A stretch of 64,000 nucleotides of DNA, taken from assembly GCA_016188965.1 (NCBI GenBank), contig JACPGT010000002.1, positions 148,125 to 212,124 of the forward strand, read 5' to 3'. This DNA comes from Microcaldota archaeon (GTDB lineage: Archaea; Micrarchaeota; Micrarchaeia; Norongarragalinales; Norongarragalinaceae). The stretch's first letter is position 1. Every line of letters begins with the position of its first letter. Shown here piece by piece: positions 8,889-16,928 of the stretch. The position numbers and the translations under genes are program-made. Below the pieces are notes generated by a model. It saw nothing but the letters and a program-made list of their open reading frames with translations. It did not search any database and had not been told where the DNA came from.

Positions 8889-8998
8889 TGGGGGATCTGA
8901 GATTCGAACTCAGGTCACCAGCTCTTCTGCCTTTGCGACCGCGTTGTGCGTTCGCAAAGTCCCAAAGCTGGTAGGATGCCAGGCTACCCCAATCCCCC
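8889..8998 (-). tRNA. tRNA-Pro(TGG) with a 37-nt intron
   Basis: The acceptor is GGGGGAT/ATCCCCC with discriminator A, the anticodon stem CCAGC/GCTGG and the T arm CTGAG-TTCGAAT-CTCAG. The loop TTTGGG precedes the intron and A38 follows it. The intron carries a perfect 8-bp stem CTTTGCGA/TCGCAAAG, as expected of a bulge-helix-bulge substrate. Exons total 73 nt. Confidence 0.93.
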
Positions 8999-9073
8999 GA
9001 AGTGGTATTGAAGAGAATCTACTGTCCGGCGCGATTTATAATGATATAAAAACCGCGCCGCATTGGAACCTTT

Positions 9074-10186
9074 ATGCGCTCCGCCCTTTTTTCCGTCATC
9101 CTGGCCGCTATCCTGCTTTTTGGTTGCCTGCAAACCCCTTCGACGCCTTCGCTTTCATCGGTCGATTCTTCTGCTTCTTTGACGCCTTCCCCGTCGCTCT
9201 TTGTTCCTTCCCCGACGCTTTTGCCGGCCGCTTCCTCGTCGCTTCCTGCCCCGTCGCCTTCGCTTTCCATTACGCCGTCTCCCCGGTTGTTTGCATCCGG
9301 CTCGTGGCTGTACGTGCTGACGGGTTACGAAAAACCCGGGCTTTTGGGACGGATTGCAGCCACTCCGTCGCAAGGACTGGTCGTGGACGCGTTCAAACAG
9401 ACGCCGGATGCGTGGTTTTCCAACGACGAGGTGGCGGCATTCAAGCAGAACCATTCCGTCGTGCTGGCGTACATGAGCATCGGCGAGGCCGAAGACTACC
9501 GTTTCTATTGGAAGCCTGAATGGGCGGCGAATCCGCCGGACTGGATGGGCAACGTCAACCCCCAGTGGGGCAGCCCGAAAGTCAAGTATTGGGACCCGGC
9601 TTGGCAAACCATCGCCCTCGATTACGTGCGACGGATAGCCGGCCAGGGTTTTGACGGCGCCTATCTGGACATCGTGGACGCGTACGAGTACTGGTCGGAC
9701 GAGGACAACGGCGAACGCCCGTTTTCCGACGCGTCGTTTTCCGGCCAGCGCAACTTCTTGGACCGGGATGAGGCGGCGGCCCGCATGATTGCCTTCATCG
9801 CAGCCATTCGAGGTGCTGGCCGAAACATCAATCCGGATTTCAAGATCTTTCCGCAGAACGCGCAGCAACTCGCGGATTATCCGGATTATCTGGACGCCAT
9901 CGACGGAGTCGGCCGCGAGGACACGTGGTACGTCGGCTACGACGACCGCAATGCGCCGGGAAGCCGGGCGGTTGCCTCCGATGCGGAACGCCTGGCTTAC
10001 GAATTGGAGCCGTTGCGGAAAATCAAGGCCGCCGGGAAAACCGTCCTGGTCGTTGATTATTTCGACCCGGTGCAGGAAGAAGAAAAAAAGGATTTCCTGC
10101 AAAAGGCGGCCGTCGAGGGCTTCCCAGCGTATCCCGCGGATTCGCGAAAGCTGGATAACGTCCAGTCGCCTGTTGTGCCTCGTTGA
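9074..10186 (+). CDS. Lipoprotein with GH114-like (TM1410/MJ1477-type) glycosidase domain
   Basis: A 370-residue protein with a lipobox (LLFGC, Cys18), then a Pro/Ser/Thr linker to about residue 75, then one TIM-barrel-like domain. Diagnostic segments are VVLAYMSIGEAEDYR, GFDGAYLDIVDAYEYW and a late VLVVDYFD, as in the GH114 endo-alpha-1,4-polygalactosaminidase / TM1410 family. By family it would act on an extracellular amino-sugar polysaccharide while tethered to the membrane; the real substrate is not shown. An AT-rich box (GATATAAAAACC, 9043-9054) lies just upstream of the ATG, so the mRNA is probably leaderless. The gene just downstream carries a homologous domain. Confidence 0.85.
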   Translation: MRSALFSVILAAILLFGCLQTPSTPSLSSVDSSASLTPSPSLFVPSPTLLPAASSSLPAPSPSLSITPSPRLFASGSWLYVLTGYEKPGLLGRIAATPSQGLVVDAFKQTPDAWFSNDEVAAFKQNHSVVLAYMSIGEAEDYRFYWKPEWAANPPDWMGNVNPQWGSPKVKYWDPAWQTIALDYVRRIAGQGFDGAYLDIVDAYEYWSDEDNGERPFSDASFSGQRNFLDRDEAAARMIAFIAAIRGAGRNINPDFKIFPQNAQQLADYPDYLDAIDGVGREDTWYVGYDDRNAPGSRAVASDAERLAYELEPLRKIKAAGKTVLVVDYFDPVQEEEKKDFLQKAAVEGFPAYPADSRKLDNVQSPVVPR

Positions 10187-10246
10187 AATACGGGGCCCTG
10201 TGTTGTTTCCCACAACTCTTATTAATCTGCGGCGATTCGCTTCACT

Positions 10247-13200
10247 ATGCGTCGTCGGGGTCAGGGAACTTTTGAATACGTCCTGCTTCTCGGTGGCGTT
10301 CTGCTCATCGTCGTCCTAGCTATCGTCGTGCTGCAGAACACGTTCAACCAATCCACGCAGGGCATTTCAGAGATCGAGATGAAGAAATGCAAGGCCGCTG
10401 CCGGCGCGTCGCCTGCATGTTTCGCGGGGAGCATCTTCCAACCGTCGGCTTCTTTTTCCTCTTGGGAAGTGCCGGAAGGCACGTTGTGCGACTGCAGCAA
10501 CTTCAATCCCGACGCGTTACCGGGTGGTTCGGAGCCGCAGACTGAGTTCAGCCGACCTTCCACTCTTTACTTCGCTGATTCGGCAGCCGTTTCTCCCGCT
10601 CCCGCCACATTGACCCGTCCGCGTCTGATTGGCGATGGCAAACGGTTGCGGCTGGTGTTGCAGCATTTCGTGTCCTCCACCTATTCCGGCCCCTTGCGGG
10701 TCGTATTGCCGGTTTCCAAAGACCGTGTCCAAAAACTGGTTGTAATGCCGTTTTCCCAACCCGTCTTATCGGAGTCGTTGGATGGATCGGGGCTGACCGT
10801 GCTGAAGTGGGACCAATTTCACCCGGTGAACAAAAAACAACTTTTCATCGTCATCGCCTATCTCAAGCCAGCCGACCGCAAGCAGGTCGAAAGCGAAATC
10901 CGGTCCAAGATTCCCAAAGTCACTGCGGCCAGGCCGGCCCACTTGCCGGAGGGCTTCGACGAGTACGTCCATCCTGGCGTTTCCGAATCATCGTTGACTT
11001 GTTTGCCGGAAGGCAGCAGCTGCGCCAACCCCTTCGGGCCTGCCTGTTGCAGCGGGCTTGCCTGTGATGCGGGCGCTTTCATGTCCTGCAAAAAGACCAG
11101 CCTGCCTACGCCGCTTCCCGTGCCCACCTCTACGCCCATGCCTATTCTGACGGCCACTCCTATTCCCACGTCCACCCCCACTGCTTTGCCTTCACCGACT
11201 CCCACGCGTCAACCCTCTGCCTGCGTGCAAGCGCGAGGCCAATGCGTCAGCGTGTTCGATGTAAGCGACGTCTACCGCAACTGCGTGCGCGGAAACGACG
11301 CTGCGCTTGACGCTTCCTGCGGCGTGGACACGTATTGTTGCGTCCCCCGGCCATCGGTTTTCCCGACTGCCAGTCCTATCCCGACCGCAACGCCGGCACC
11401 CGTGCCTACTTCCACCGCAACTCCATCCCCGACAGCAAGCCCGTCCGCAACGCCGGCACCCGGTGCGTATGTTGCCTGCGGGGCCAACGGCGCGGGAATG
11501 TGCTACAAGACGGTAAGCTACAACACCAACAACAACCACTTGGGCTGTCCCCTCGGCCTCCAGTCATTGGCTGAAAACGGCAGAGAGTGCTCCAATTTGG
11601 GCGCGTCCTGCTGCAAACAGCCCCCGGCGTCGTCCTGTGAATCCGTGGAAGGATTATGCATCGGCGGCCAGCCGTTTTACCCGGATGCCTGCAGTTGGCC
11701 GGAATTCGGCCGGGCGCCGGCTTCTTCGACCGGCTCGTGCAGCCCCAATTTGTTGTGCTGCAAGCCTTCGCCGTCGTACCAGGTAAGTGCGGCAGTGAAA
11801 ATCCTCGCAACGCCGATGCCGGTTTCCACGCCGACGCCTACACTGGCTCCGACAACCATGCCTACGTCAACTCCAACGCCTACCGCCAGCCCTACGCCTT
11901 CTAGCGACTTGCGGTCCGTGAAAACGTGGGCATACCAACTCACCGGATATTCTGCGGTTGATTCTTTATCGCAACTGAAGGCGTCCAGCGCCCAGTTGGT
12001 CGTTATCGATGCGTTTTCGTCGACGCCCACCACGAAGTTCACCGCATCGCAAATACAAGAATTGAAGTCCGCGGGCAAGAAAGTCGTCGCGTATATGAGC
12101 ATCGGCGAGGCGGAAAACTATCGTTATTATTGGAAGACGGGTTGGACAACCGGAAATCCGGCGTGGTTGGGCCGACCCAACAGTGCCTGGTCGCAAGGCG
12201 GCTCCATCAATGCCAAAGTCCGCTACTGGGATCCCCAGTGGCAGGCCGTCATTTTGGGCGATGGAGGTTATTTGGATCAAATCGTTGGCCTAGGTTTTGA
12301 CGGCGTCTATCTGGACATCGTGGACGCCTACGAGTACTGGTCCGATCCGGCGCAGACGGCGGCATCTTCGGATCAACCGGTGGCCGAAATCGCGTTCAGC
12401 GACTCGTCGTTCAGCGGAACCCGTAATTACCTCGACGAAAATGTGGCGGCCGAACGCATGCTCTTATTCATCAAAGCCATCCGGGACCGGGCCCGCAAGA
12501 CGCAACCGTCTTTCGTCGTCATTCCCCAGAATGCGCCGCAATTGGTCAATTATCGGACCGCCACCGGGCTTTCGTATACGGACGTCCTGGACGCCATTGG
12601 TAAGGAAGACACGTGGTATACGGATTATGGAACGACGGATTCGGTAACCCAAAAACTGGGCACGACCGCGTTGTTGCGTTCAACGCCCGACGGCCTCGGT
12701 AGCCTCCGCATCATCAAAGCCGCTGGAAAACCCGTCTTTTCCGTTGATTACTTCAACCCCGCGACGGATTCAGCCAAAGTGTCGGATTATTGCGCCAAAG
12801 CGGCGGTGGAAGGTTTTGTCGCGTACCCGGCCGATGCCCGCAATTTGGACGACGTATCGCGTTTAACGTGTTCTCCGATTCCGATGCTTTCGCCAACCCC
12901 GTCGCCTTCACTTGGTCCCGAGACGTTCACCTTGACCCTCCACTATGGGTCTAATTTCGTTTCCGTGCCGCTTTTCGACTCCAAATACGTCGGCGGCACG
13001 TGCGTATTCGACGGAAAAGACGTACCCGCTTGGCATTTCAACGGCCAGACGTATGACTCGGCCGGAAAGTTCTCGGACAAGTCCATCCGGCTTGAAGCGG
13101 GCAAAGGATACTGGGTTTCGTCGAACAACAAGCAGGACTGTACCGCGGTGTTTTCCGGAACCCGTTCTTTCTCCTCTTATGGACGTCTGGCCCTCCGCGG

Positions 13201-14488
13201 AGGAGGAAACCCGCCAAAATCCTACCGGGGTTGGAACATGGTTGGCGCATTGTCCAAAACGGCGTCTTTTGGCCAAGTCCGGAACGATTGCAAGATGATT
13301 TCCGGATTATTCGGGTATGTCCCCAGTGGCGGCTCTTATGAAAAAGTCGACGTGCTGCAACCTGGAAGAGGCTATTGGGTTTTCGTCGAAAACGATTGTT
13401 TCCTTGACGGAGATTCTTCCTCGCCCGTTCCTTCGCCGACTCCCCCGATATCGGTGACGACGCCGGAATTGCCCGCCCTTCCCTCCGTCGGGACGCCGAC
13501 GCCCGCGCCTTCGCCTGGCGTTACCATCCGTCCAACTATTTTGCCGACGGTAACCCCTGTGGTGTTTGTAACTCCTACCCCTGTGCCGGAAGTGCCGAAA
13601 GTCTGCGCTTCCTACTTCAGCCGCAAAGGCTCCGCCCAGATGGTCCAAGGCACGTGGGCGGACGATCCCCAAATCACCGCGACGCGGGAAAGCTGTCTGG
13701 CCTACATGACGGCCAACATCCTAAGCAAGCCCTACTGCGCGCAGCCGGACGGCCAGTCCATCCTCATCGCCCTGATTCCCAAGTCCAAGTTTTCCTTCGA
13801 GCTTCCCGTCTTGACCTCGGAGGAAAAAATATACTCCCAGGTCTGCCTGCAGCCCTCCCCCAGCCCTTCCCCGTCGCCCACGGCCATCCCGACACCCAAC
13901 TGCCTGGTCCAACTGCCTTTCTTGCAGATCGGCTGCCAACCCATCCCGACGCCCACGCCGCTGCCTTCACCGACTGCCGCACCCATGCCTGCGTCCGACA
14001 CGCTTGTCTTTTCCACCGGCCAGACTAGTTTCCAGACCAGCGCCACAGATACGGCGACGGTCGACCTCAGTTACGTGCTTGTGCAGTCCTCTCTGGACGC
14101 GCCTTTTGACTTCGGCACGGTTAAAACCCGTTCGTTCTACTACGTCACGGATTCCAAACCCGCAGGCAAAGCAGTCCAGGGAATGGTCTTTTACCGTGAC
14201 CCGACGACGAGCAATTTCGTACCCTACATCCATCCGGGCGCCGTGCGATCTTCCGACGGCCGCGTCAGCACGAACTTCGTCCCGTATTCGTACGGCACGC
14301 AACGCGTCGACATCCGGTTCAACGCGGATGGGATAAATTTGGGACCGACCGAGCCGGATTTCATGGATTTCGTCATTTTCGTCCCCGACGGCCCGGGCGG
14401 CCCGTCTTTCCAGATTGACGTCGGTTACGGCGACCAATCAACGCCTCGCTTAGGTTCATCCACGCAATCAGGTGTCGCTTATGGGTAA
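10247..14488 (+). CDS. Giant pilin-signal surface protein with knottin-like, Cys-rich and GH114-like domains
   Basis: A 1413-residue protein. It begins with a class III archaeal signal (RRRGQGTFEYVLLLGG), cut by a prepilin-type peptidase, followed by a hydrophobic helix. Residues 252-281 have six cysteines spaced 6-7-0-4-7, which fits an inhibitor cystine knot. Three further Cys-rich modules ending in CC (about 325-368, 409-461, 464-512) are separated by Pro/Thr linkers. A GH114-like domain spans about 558-875 (GFDGVYLDIVDAYEYW). Next comes a domain with two GYWV repeats (GKGYWVSS, GRGYWVFV; 890-1055), a Cys-containing domain (about 1118-1205) and a beta-rich C-terminus. TATA-like CTTATTAATC at 10218-10227 suggests a leaderless mRNA. 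It is probably filament- or membrane-anchored, acting outside the cell. Confidence 0.85.
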   Translation: MRRRGQGTFEYVLLLGGVLLIVVLAIVVLQNTFNQSTQGISEIEMKKCKAAAGASPACFAGSIFQPSASFSSWEVPEGTLCDCSNFNPDALPGGSEPQTEFSRPSTLYFADSAAVSPAPATLTRPRLIGDGKRLRLVLQHFVSSTYSGPLRVVLPVSKDRVQKLVVMPFSQPVLSESLDGSGLTVLKWDQFHPVNKKQLFIVIAYLKPADRKQVESEIRSKIPKVTAARPAHLPEGFDEYVHPGVSESSLTCLPEGSSCANPFGPACCSGLACDAGAFMSCKKTSLPTPLPVPTSTPMPILTATPIPTSTPTALPSPTPTRQPSACVQARGQCVSVFDVSDVYRNCVRGNDAALDASCGVDTYCCVPRPSVFPTASPIPTATPAPVPTSTATPSPTASPSATPAPGAYVACGANGAGMCYKTVSYNTNNNHLGCPLGLQSLAENGRECSNLGASCCKQPPASSCESVEGLCIGGQPFYPDACSWPEFGRAPASSTGSCSPNLLCCKPSPSYQVSAAVKILATPMPVSTPTPTLAPTTMPTSTPTPTASPTPSSDLRSVKTWAYQLTGYSAVDSLSQLKASSAQLVVIDAFSSTPTTKFTASQIQELKSAGKKVVAYMSIGEAENYRYYWKTGWTTGNPAWLGRPNSAWSQGGSINAKVRYWDPQWQAVILGDGGYLDQIVGLGFDGVYLDIVDAYEYWSDPAQTAASSDQPVAEIAFSDSSFSGTRNYLDENVAAERMLLFIKAIRDRARKTQPSFVVIPQNAPQLVNYRTATGLSYTDVLDAIGKEDTWYTDYGTTDSVTQKLGTTALLRSTPDGLGSLRIIKAAGKPVFSVDYFNPATDSAKVSDYCAKAAVEGFVAYPADARNLDDVSRLTCSPIPMLSPTPSPSLGPETFTLTLHYGSNFVSVPLFDSKYVGGTCVFDGKDVPAWHFNGQTYDSAGKFSDKSIRLEAGKGYWVSSNNKQDCTAVFSGTRSFSSYGRLALRGGGNPPKSYRGWNMVGALSKTASFGQVRNDCKMISGLFGYVPSGGSYEKVDVLQPGRGYWVFVENDCFLDGDSSSPVPSPTPPISVTTPELPALPSVGTPTPAPSPGVTIRPTILPTVTPVVFVTPTPVPEVPKVCASYFSRKGSAQMVQGTWADDPQITATRESCLAYMTANILSKPYCAQPDGQSILIALIPKSKFSFELPVLTSEEKIYSQVCLQPSPSPSPSPTAIPTPNCLVQLPFLQIGCQPIPTPTPLPSPTAAPMPASDTLVFSTGQTSFQTSATDTATVDLSYVLVQSSLDAPFDFGTVKTRSFYYVTDSKPAGKAVQGMVFYRDPTTSNFVPYIHPGAVRSSDGRVSTNFVPYSYGTQRVDIRFNADGINLGPTEPDFMDFVIFVPDGPGGPSFQIDVGYGDQSTPRLGSSTQSGVAYG

Positions 14489-16754
14489 CGTTTTTACTAA
14501 GCATGTATCCCTCGCGATGTTGGGCGTATCCGCCTTGTTGCTTTTGGTCGTTGCCTTTTCATCGCCCGTTCAAGCCGCCACTTCCAGCCGTTGCAACAGC
14601 CCACCGGGCAGCATTTTCTGTCCATATTATCCGCAATACGGTGGCGGCATCACCCCCGGGCAATGTTGTGGCATTCAAACCACGCGGACGTCCTGTGAGG
14701 GAAACAACGTCGTTTCCGTCCGTTATACCCCCACTTGCCTGACCAAGCAGCCCGGCGGTTGCGGCCCGACCACGAAGACCGTGCTGTCCCAGACGTCCTG
14801 TCCGTCCACCACGTCGTGGGGCGGTTACTATTGCAAAGGCAACGCGGTGTACCGCGCGCAAGCCGTGTACGCCGGACGATGTTCCGGAACGTCGTGCGCC
14901 ACCGGTCCACAGACGGGCACCAACGAGGTGTTCGTCCAGACGTGTTCCTCGGGCCAAACCTGTTCGAACGGGGCGTGCGCCGCCAGCGCACCTGCCCCCA
15001 CGGCCCGGCCTACCGCTGTTCCCCCATCCATTCCGACGGTTACGGTCCGGCCTACGTTTACGCTTCCCTGGCCCACGTATGTCCCGCCTACGCCCAGCCC
15101 ATTCAACCCGTTGCCGCGGCCCACTCTCGCTCCTACTCCCGTTGGAACCGGCCAAACTTGCCAATCCGTCGGCGGAAGTTGCGTCCCGCAATACAAACTG
15201 GGCGACAATCCCTGCCCAGCCGGCCAAACCATATCCGGCGCATCCTGCCCGCAACGGCTCCCGGGTGCTCGGAGTACGGTCGTCTGTTGCACGGCGCCTT
15301 CAGCAACTCCAGTTGTAACCGTCATGCCGGCTCCGTCGTGTCCGCCGGTCGTGGTTCCCCGTTGTCCGATTGGATCCGCTTTGACCTATTATCCCCGAAG
15401 CCTTAGTGCTTCCGGTTGTCCGTTGCCTCCGACATGCTCCACGCCTACGCCGGTTCCTTCCGCAACGCCATCGACTTGTGACGCCGCAGGCGGGACGTGC
15501 GTCTTCATCAATGATGCCATCGAGCCCGGGAAAACGTACAACCCTTGTTCCAACGGCGGAACGAGAATCCCCAATGCCGTTTGTGGATCTCTTGGTTTCG
15601 GCAAAGTGGGCCAGATTTGCTGCACGAAGACCCCGGTAGTGCCTCCCGTGGTAACGGTTGTGCCCCCGATTTTTTCGGAAGTCACGTACAGCCGCGCCTG
15701 TTATTCCGAAAAGGAATGCCCGGTCCAGCAAGGCGACGCGACGTGCGTCAAATCTCCCGCGTATGCGGCAGACCTCTGTGCGGGGTACCGCATCGCCAAC
15801 GTGGGCCGTGAATGTTTCACGTATGCGCAATGCGTCGCGTTCAACAAAGGCAAATGCATCCCGGCCCCGGCTTACCCCGGTGATAAATGCGGGCCGAACG
15901 GGTATCGCAGGCTCCTTGAACCGGCAGAATGCCCCTCCATTTTCGATCCGGTCTGCGGGACCGACGGAAAAACGTACCCGAACGCGTGCGAAGCCAAGAA
16001 AACCAATGCCGGTTACAAACCGGGCGTCTGCAAACCCAAGCGCGAAATCAAAGGCCCCGGTTTCAAGACGCCGAGGGGCAGCTCGGTCAAAAGCGCTGGA
16101 ACCACGAGCGTTTCCATCGAAATCTCGACGTCCAGTACGGGTTTGCCGCCGGTCGTCGTTCCGACGGTGTCCAGCGTTCCATTGCCTTCGCCTACCGTGG
16201 CTCCAACGGCGGTTCCAACGCCGAATTGCCTCTTCCGTCTTCCGTTGTTCGGAGGAATCAGCTGCTCTCCGACTCCAGTGCCTCTGCCTTCCCCGGTGCC
16301 CACTTCCGTAGTCACTGCGGTTCCTTCCCCCACGCCGTTTCCGACCGTAATCCCCCGCCCCACGGCTACCCCGTCCGTTGCTCCGACGGTCCTGCCTACT
16401 TTCGTGCCTACAACGTGGCCCCGTCCCAGCGTTTCGGTGGCGCCGACTGCGTTTCCGACGGCGGTTCCCACGTGGATACCTACTGCGTCTCCCACTGCGA
16501 CCCCGACTGCCATCCCGAAGGTCAACCTGCATTGCTACGGCTTCCTTTCGTATCCGTGCGGCATTCCGCCTGCCTGTCCTTCGGGCTGGACTACCATTGA
16601 CGGAACCTGCATCCAAGGTGGAGTGAACCGCACCTGCATTGCACCGCCGTTCACGCTGTCCTGCATTGATTCCGCCGGCGCCACGACCTCGAAGTGTCCT
16701 TCCGGTTACACTGGCAGTTACGTGTCTTCAGTCAATCCCGGGGACTGCCGTTGA
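14481..16754 (+). CDS. Secreted Cys-rich protein with Kazal-type inhibitor domain and Pro/Thr linkers
   Basis: A 757-residue secreted protein with an N-terminal signal peptide (about 1-32). Cys-rich modules separated by Pro/Thr/Val linkers follow. Residues 484-517 match a Kazal serine-protease-inhibitor domain (DPVCGTDGKTYPNACEA, preceded by C484 and closed by C517). Modules ending in CC near residues 235-275 and 335-380 resemble those in the upstream protein. The ATG at 14481 overlaps the upstream stop by 8 nt; a GTG at 14472 is also possible. The overlap implies co-expression with the GH114 surface protein. The target protease is unknown. Confidence 0.8.
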   Translation: MGNVFTKHVSLAMLGVSALLLLVVAFSSPVQAATSSRCNSPPGSIFCPYYPQYGGGITPGQCCGIQTTRTSCEGNNVVSVRYTPTCLTKQPGGCGPTTKTVLSQTSCPSTTSWGGYYCKGNAVYRAQAVYAGRCSGTSCATGPQTGTNEVFVQTCSSGQTCSNGACAASAPAPTARPTAVPPSIPTVTVRPTFTLPWPTYVPPTPSPFNPLPRPTLAPTPVGTGQTCQSVGGSCVPQYKLGDNPCPAGQTISGASCPQRLPGARSTVVCCTAPSATPVVTVMPAPSCPPVVVPRCPIGSALTYYPRSLSASGCPLPPTCSTPTPVPSATPSTCDAAGGTCVFINDAIEPGKTYNPCSNGGTRIPNAVCGSLGFGKVGQICCTKTPVVPPVVTVVPPIFSEVTYSRACYSEKECPVQQGDATCVKSPAYAADLCAGYRIANVGRECFTYAQCVAFNKGKCIPAPAYPGDKCGPNGYRRLLEPAECPSIFDPVCGTDGKTYPNACEAKKTNAGYKPGVCKPKREIKGPGFKTPRGSSVKSAGTTSVSIEISTSSTGLPPVVVPTVSSVPLPSPTVAPTAVPTPNCLFRLPLFGGISCSPTPVPLPSPVPTSVVTAVPSPTPFPTVIPRPTATPSVAPTVLPTFVPTTWPRPSVSVAPTAFPTAVPTWIPTASPTATPTAIPKVNLHCYGFLSYPCGIPPACPSGWTTIDGTCIQGGVNRTCIAPPFTLSCIDSAGATTSKCPSGYTGSYVSSVNPGDCR

Positions 16755-16792
16755 TTGGCTTTCCAATCAGGCTGTGGCGTTTGTCCCAAGTC

Positions 16793-16887
16793 TATAGCAA
16801 ACCAAGAAAGTAACCCGGCCCAATAGTCTTGGTTTGCTATCTAGCAAAGCTTGCCAAATAGTCGTGAAACATGCAAGCTTTGCTATA
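16793..16887. repeat. 95-bp double-hairpin element, copy 1
   Basis: Starts TATAGCAAACC and ends TTTGCTATA. Hairpin 1 has a perfect 14-bp stem (ATAGCAAACCAAGA, 16794-16807, with 16827-16840). Hairpin 2 has a perfect 13-bp stem (TAGCAAAGCTTGC, 16842-16854, with 16873-16885). Loops are 19 and 18 nt. It lies between the convergent ends of the Kazal protein gene and glyS, so it might serve as a two-way terminator, but copy 2 is not in such a place. Confidence 0.85.
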
Positions 16888-16928
16888 CTGTCGCGCTGCC
16901 TTAGGGCACAAAAAAAGTTGCGGCGTCT

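Noticed and set aside
11090-11900. Repeated CCNACN-type DNA that could be taken for a CRISPR or satellite array
   Set aside because: The periodicity comes from Pro/Thr codons of protein linkers in an intact frame; there are no uniform repeats and spacers.
15300-16616. 438-codon minus-strand frame rich in Arg and Gly
   Set aside because: It is a shadow of the Pro/Thr/Val linkers of the Kazal protein on the other strand; the plus-strand gene has a signal peptide and domain matches.
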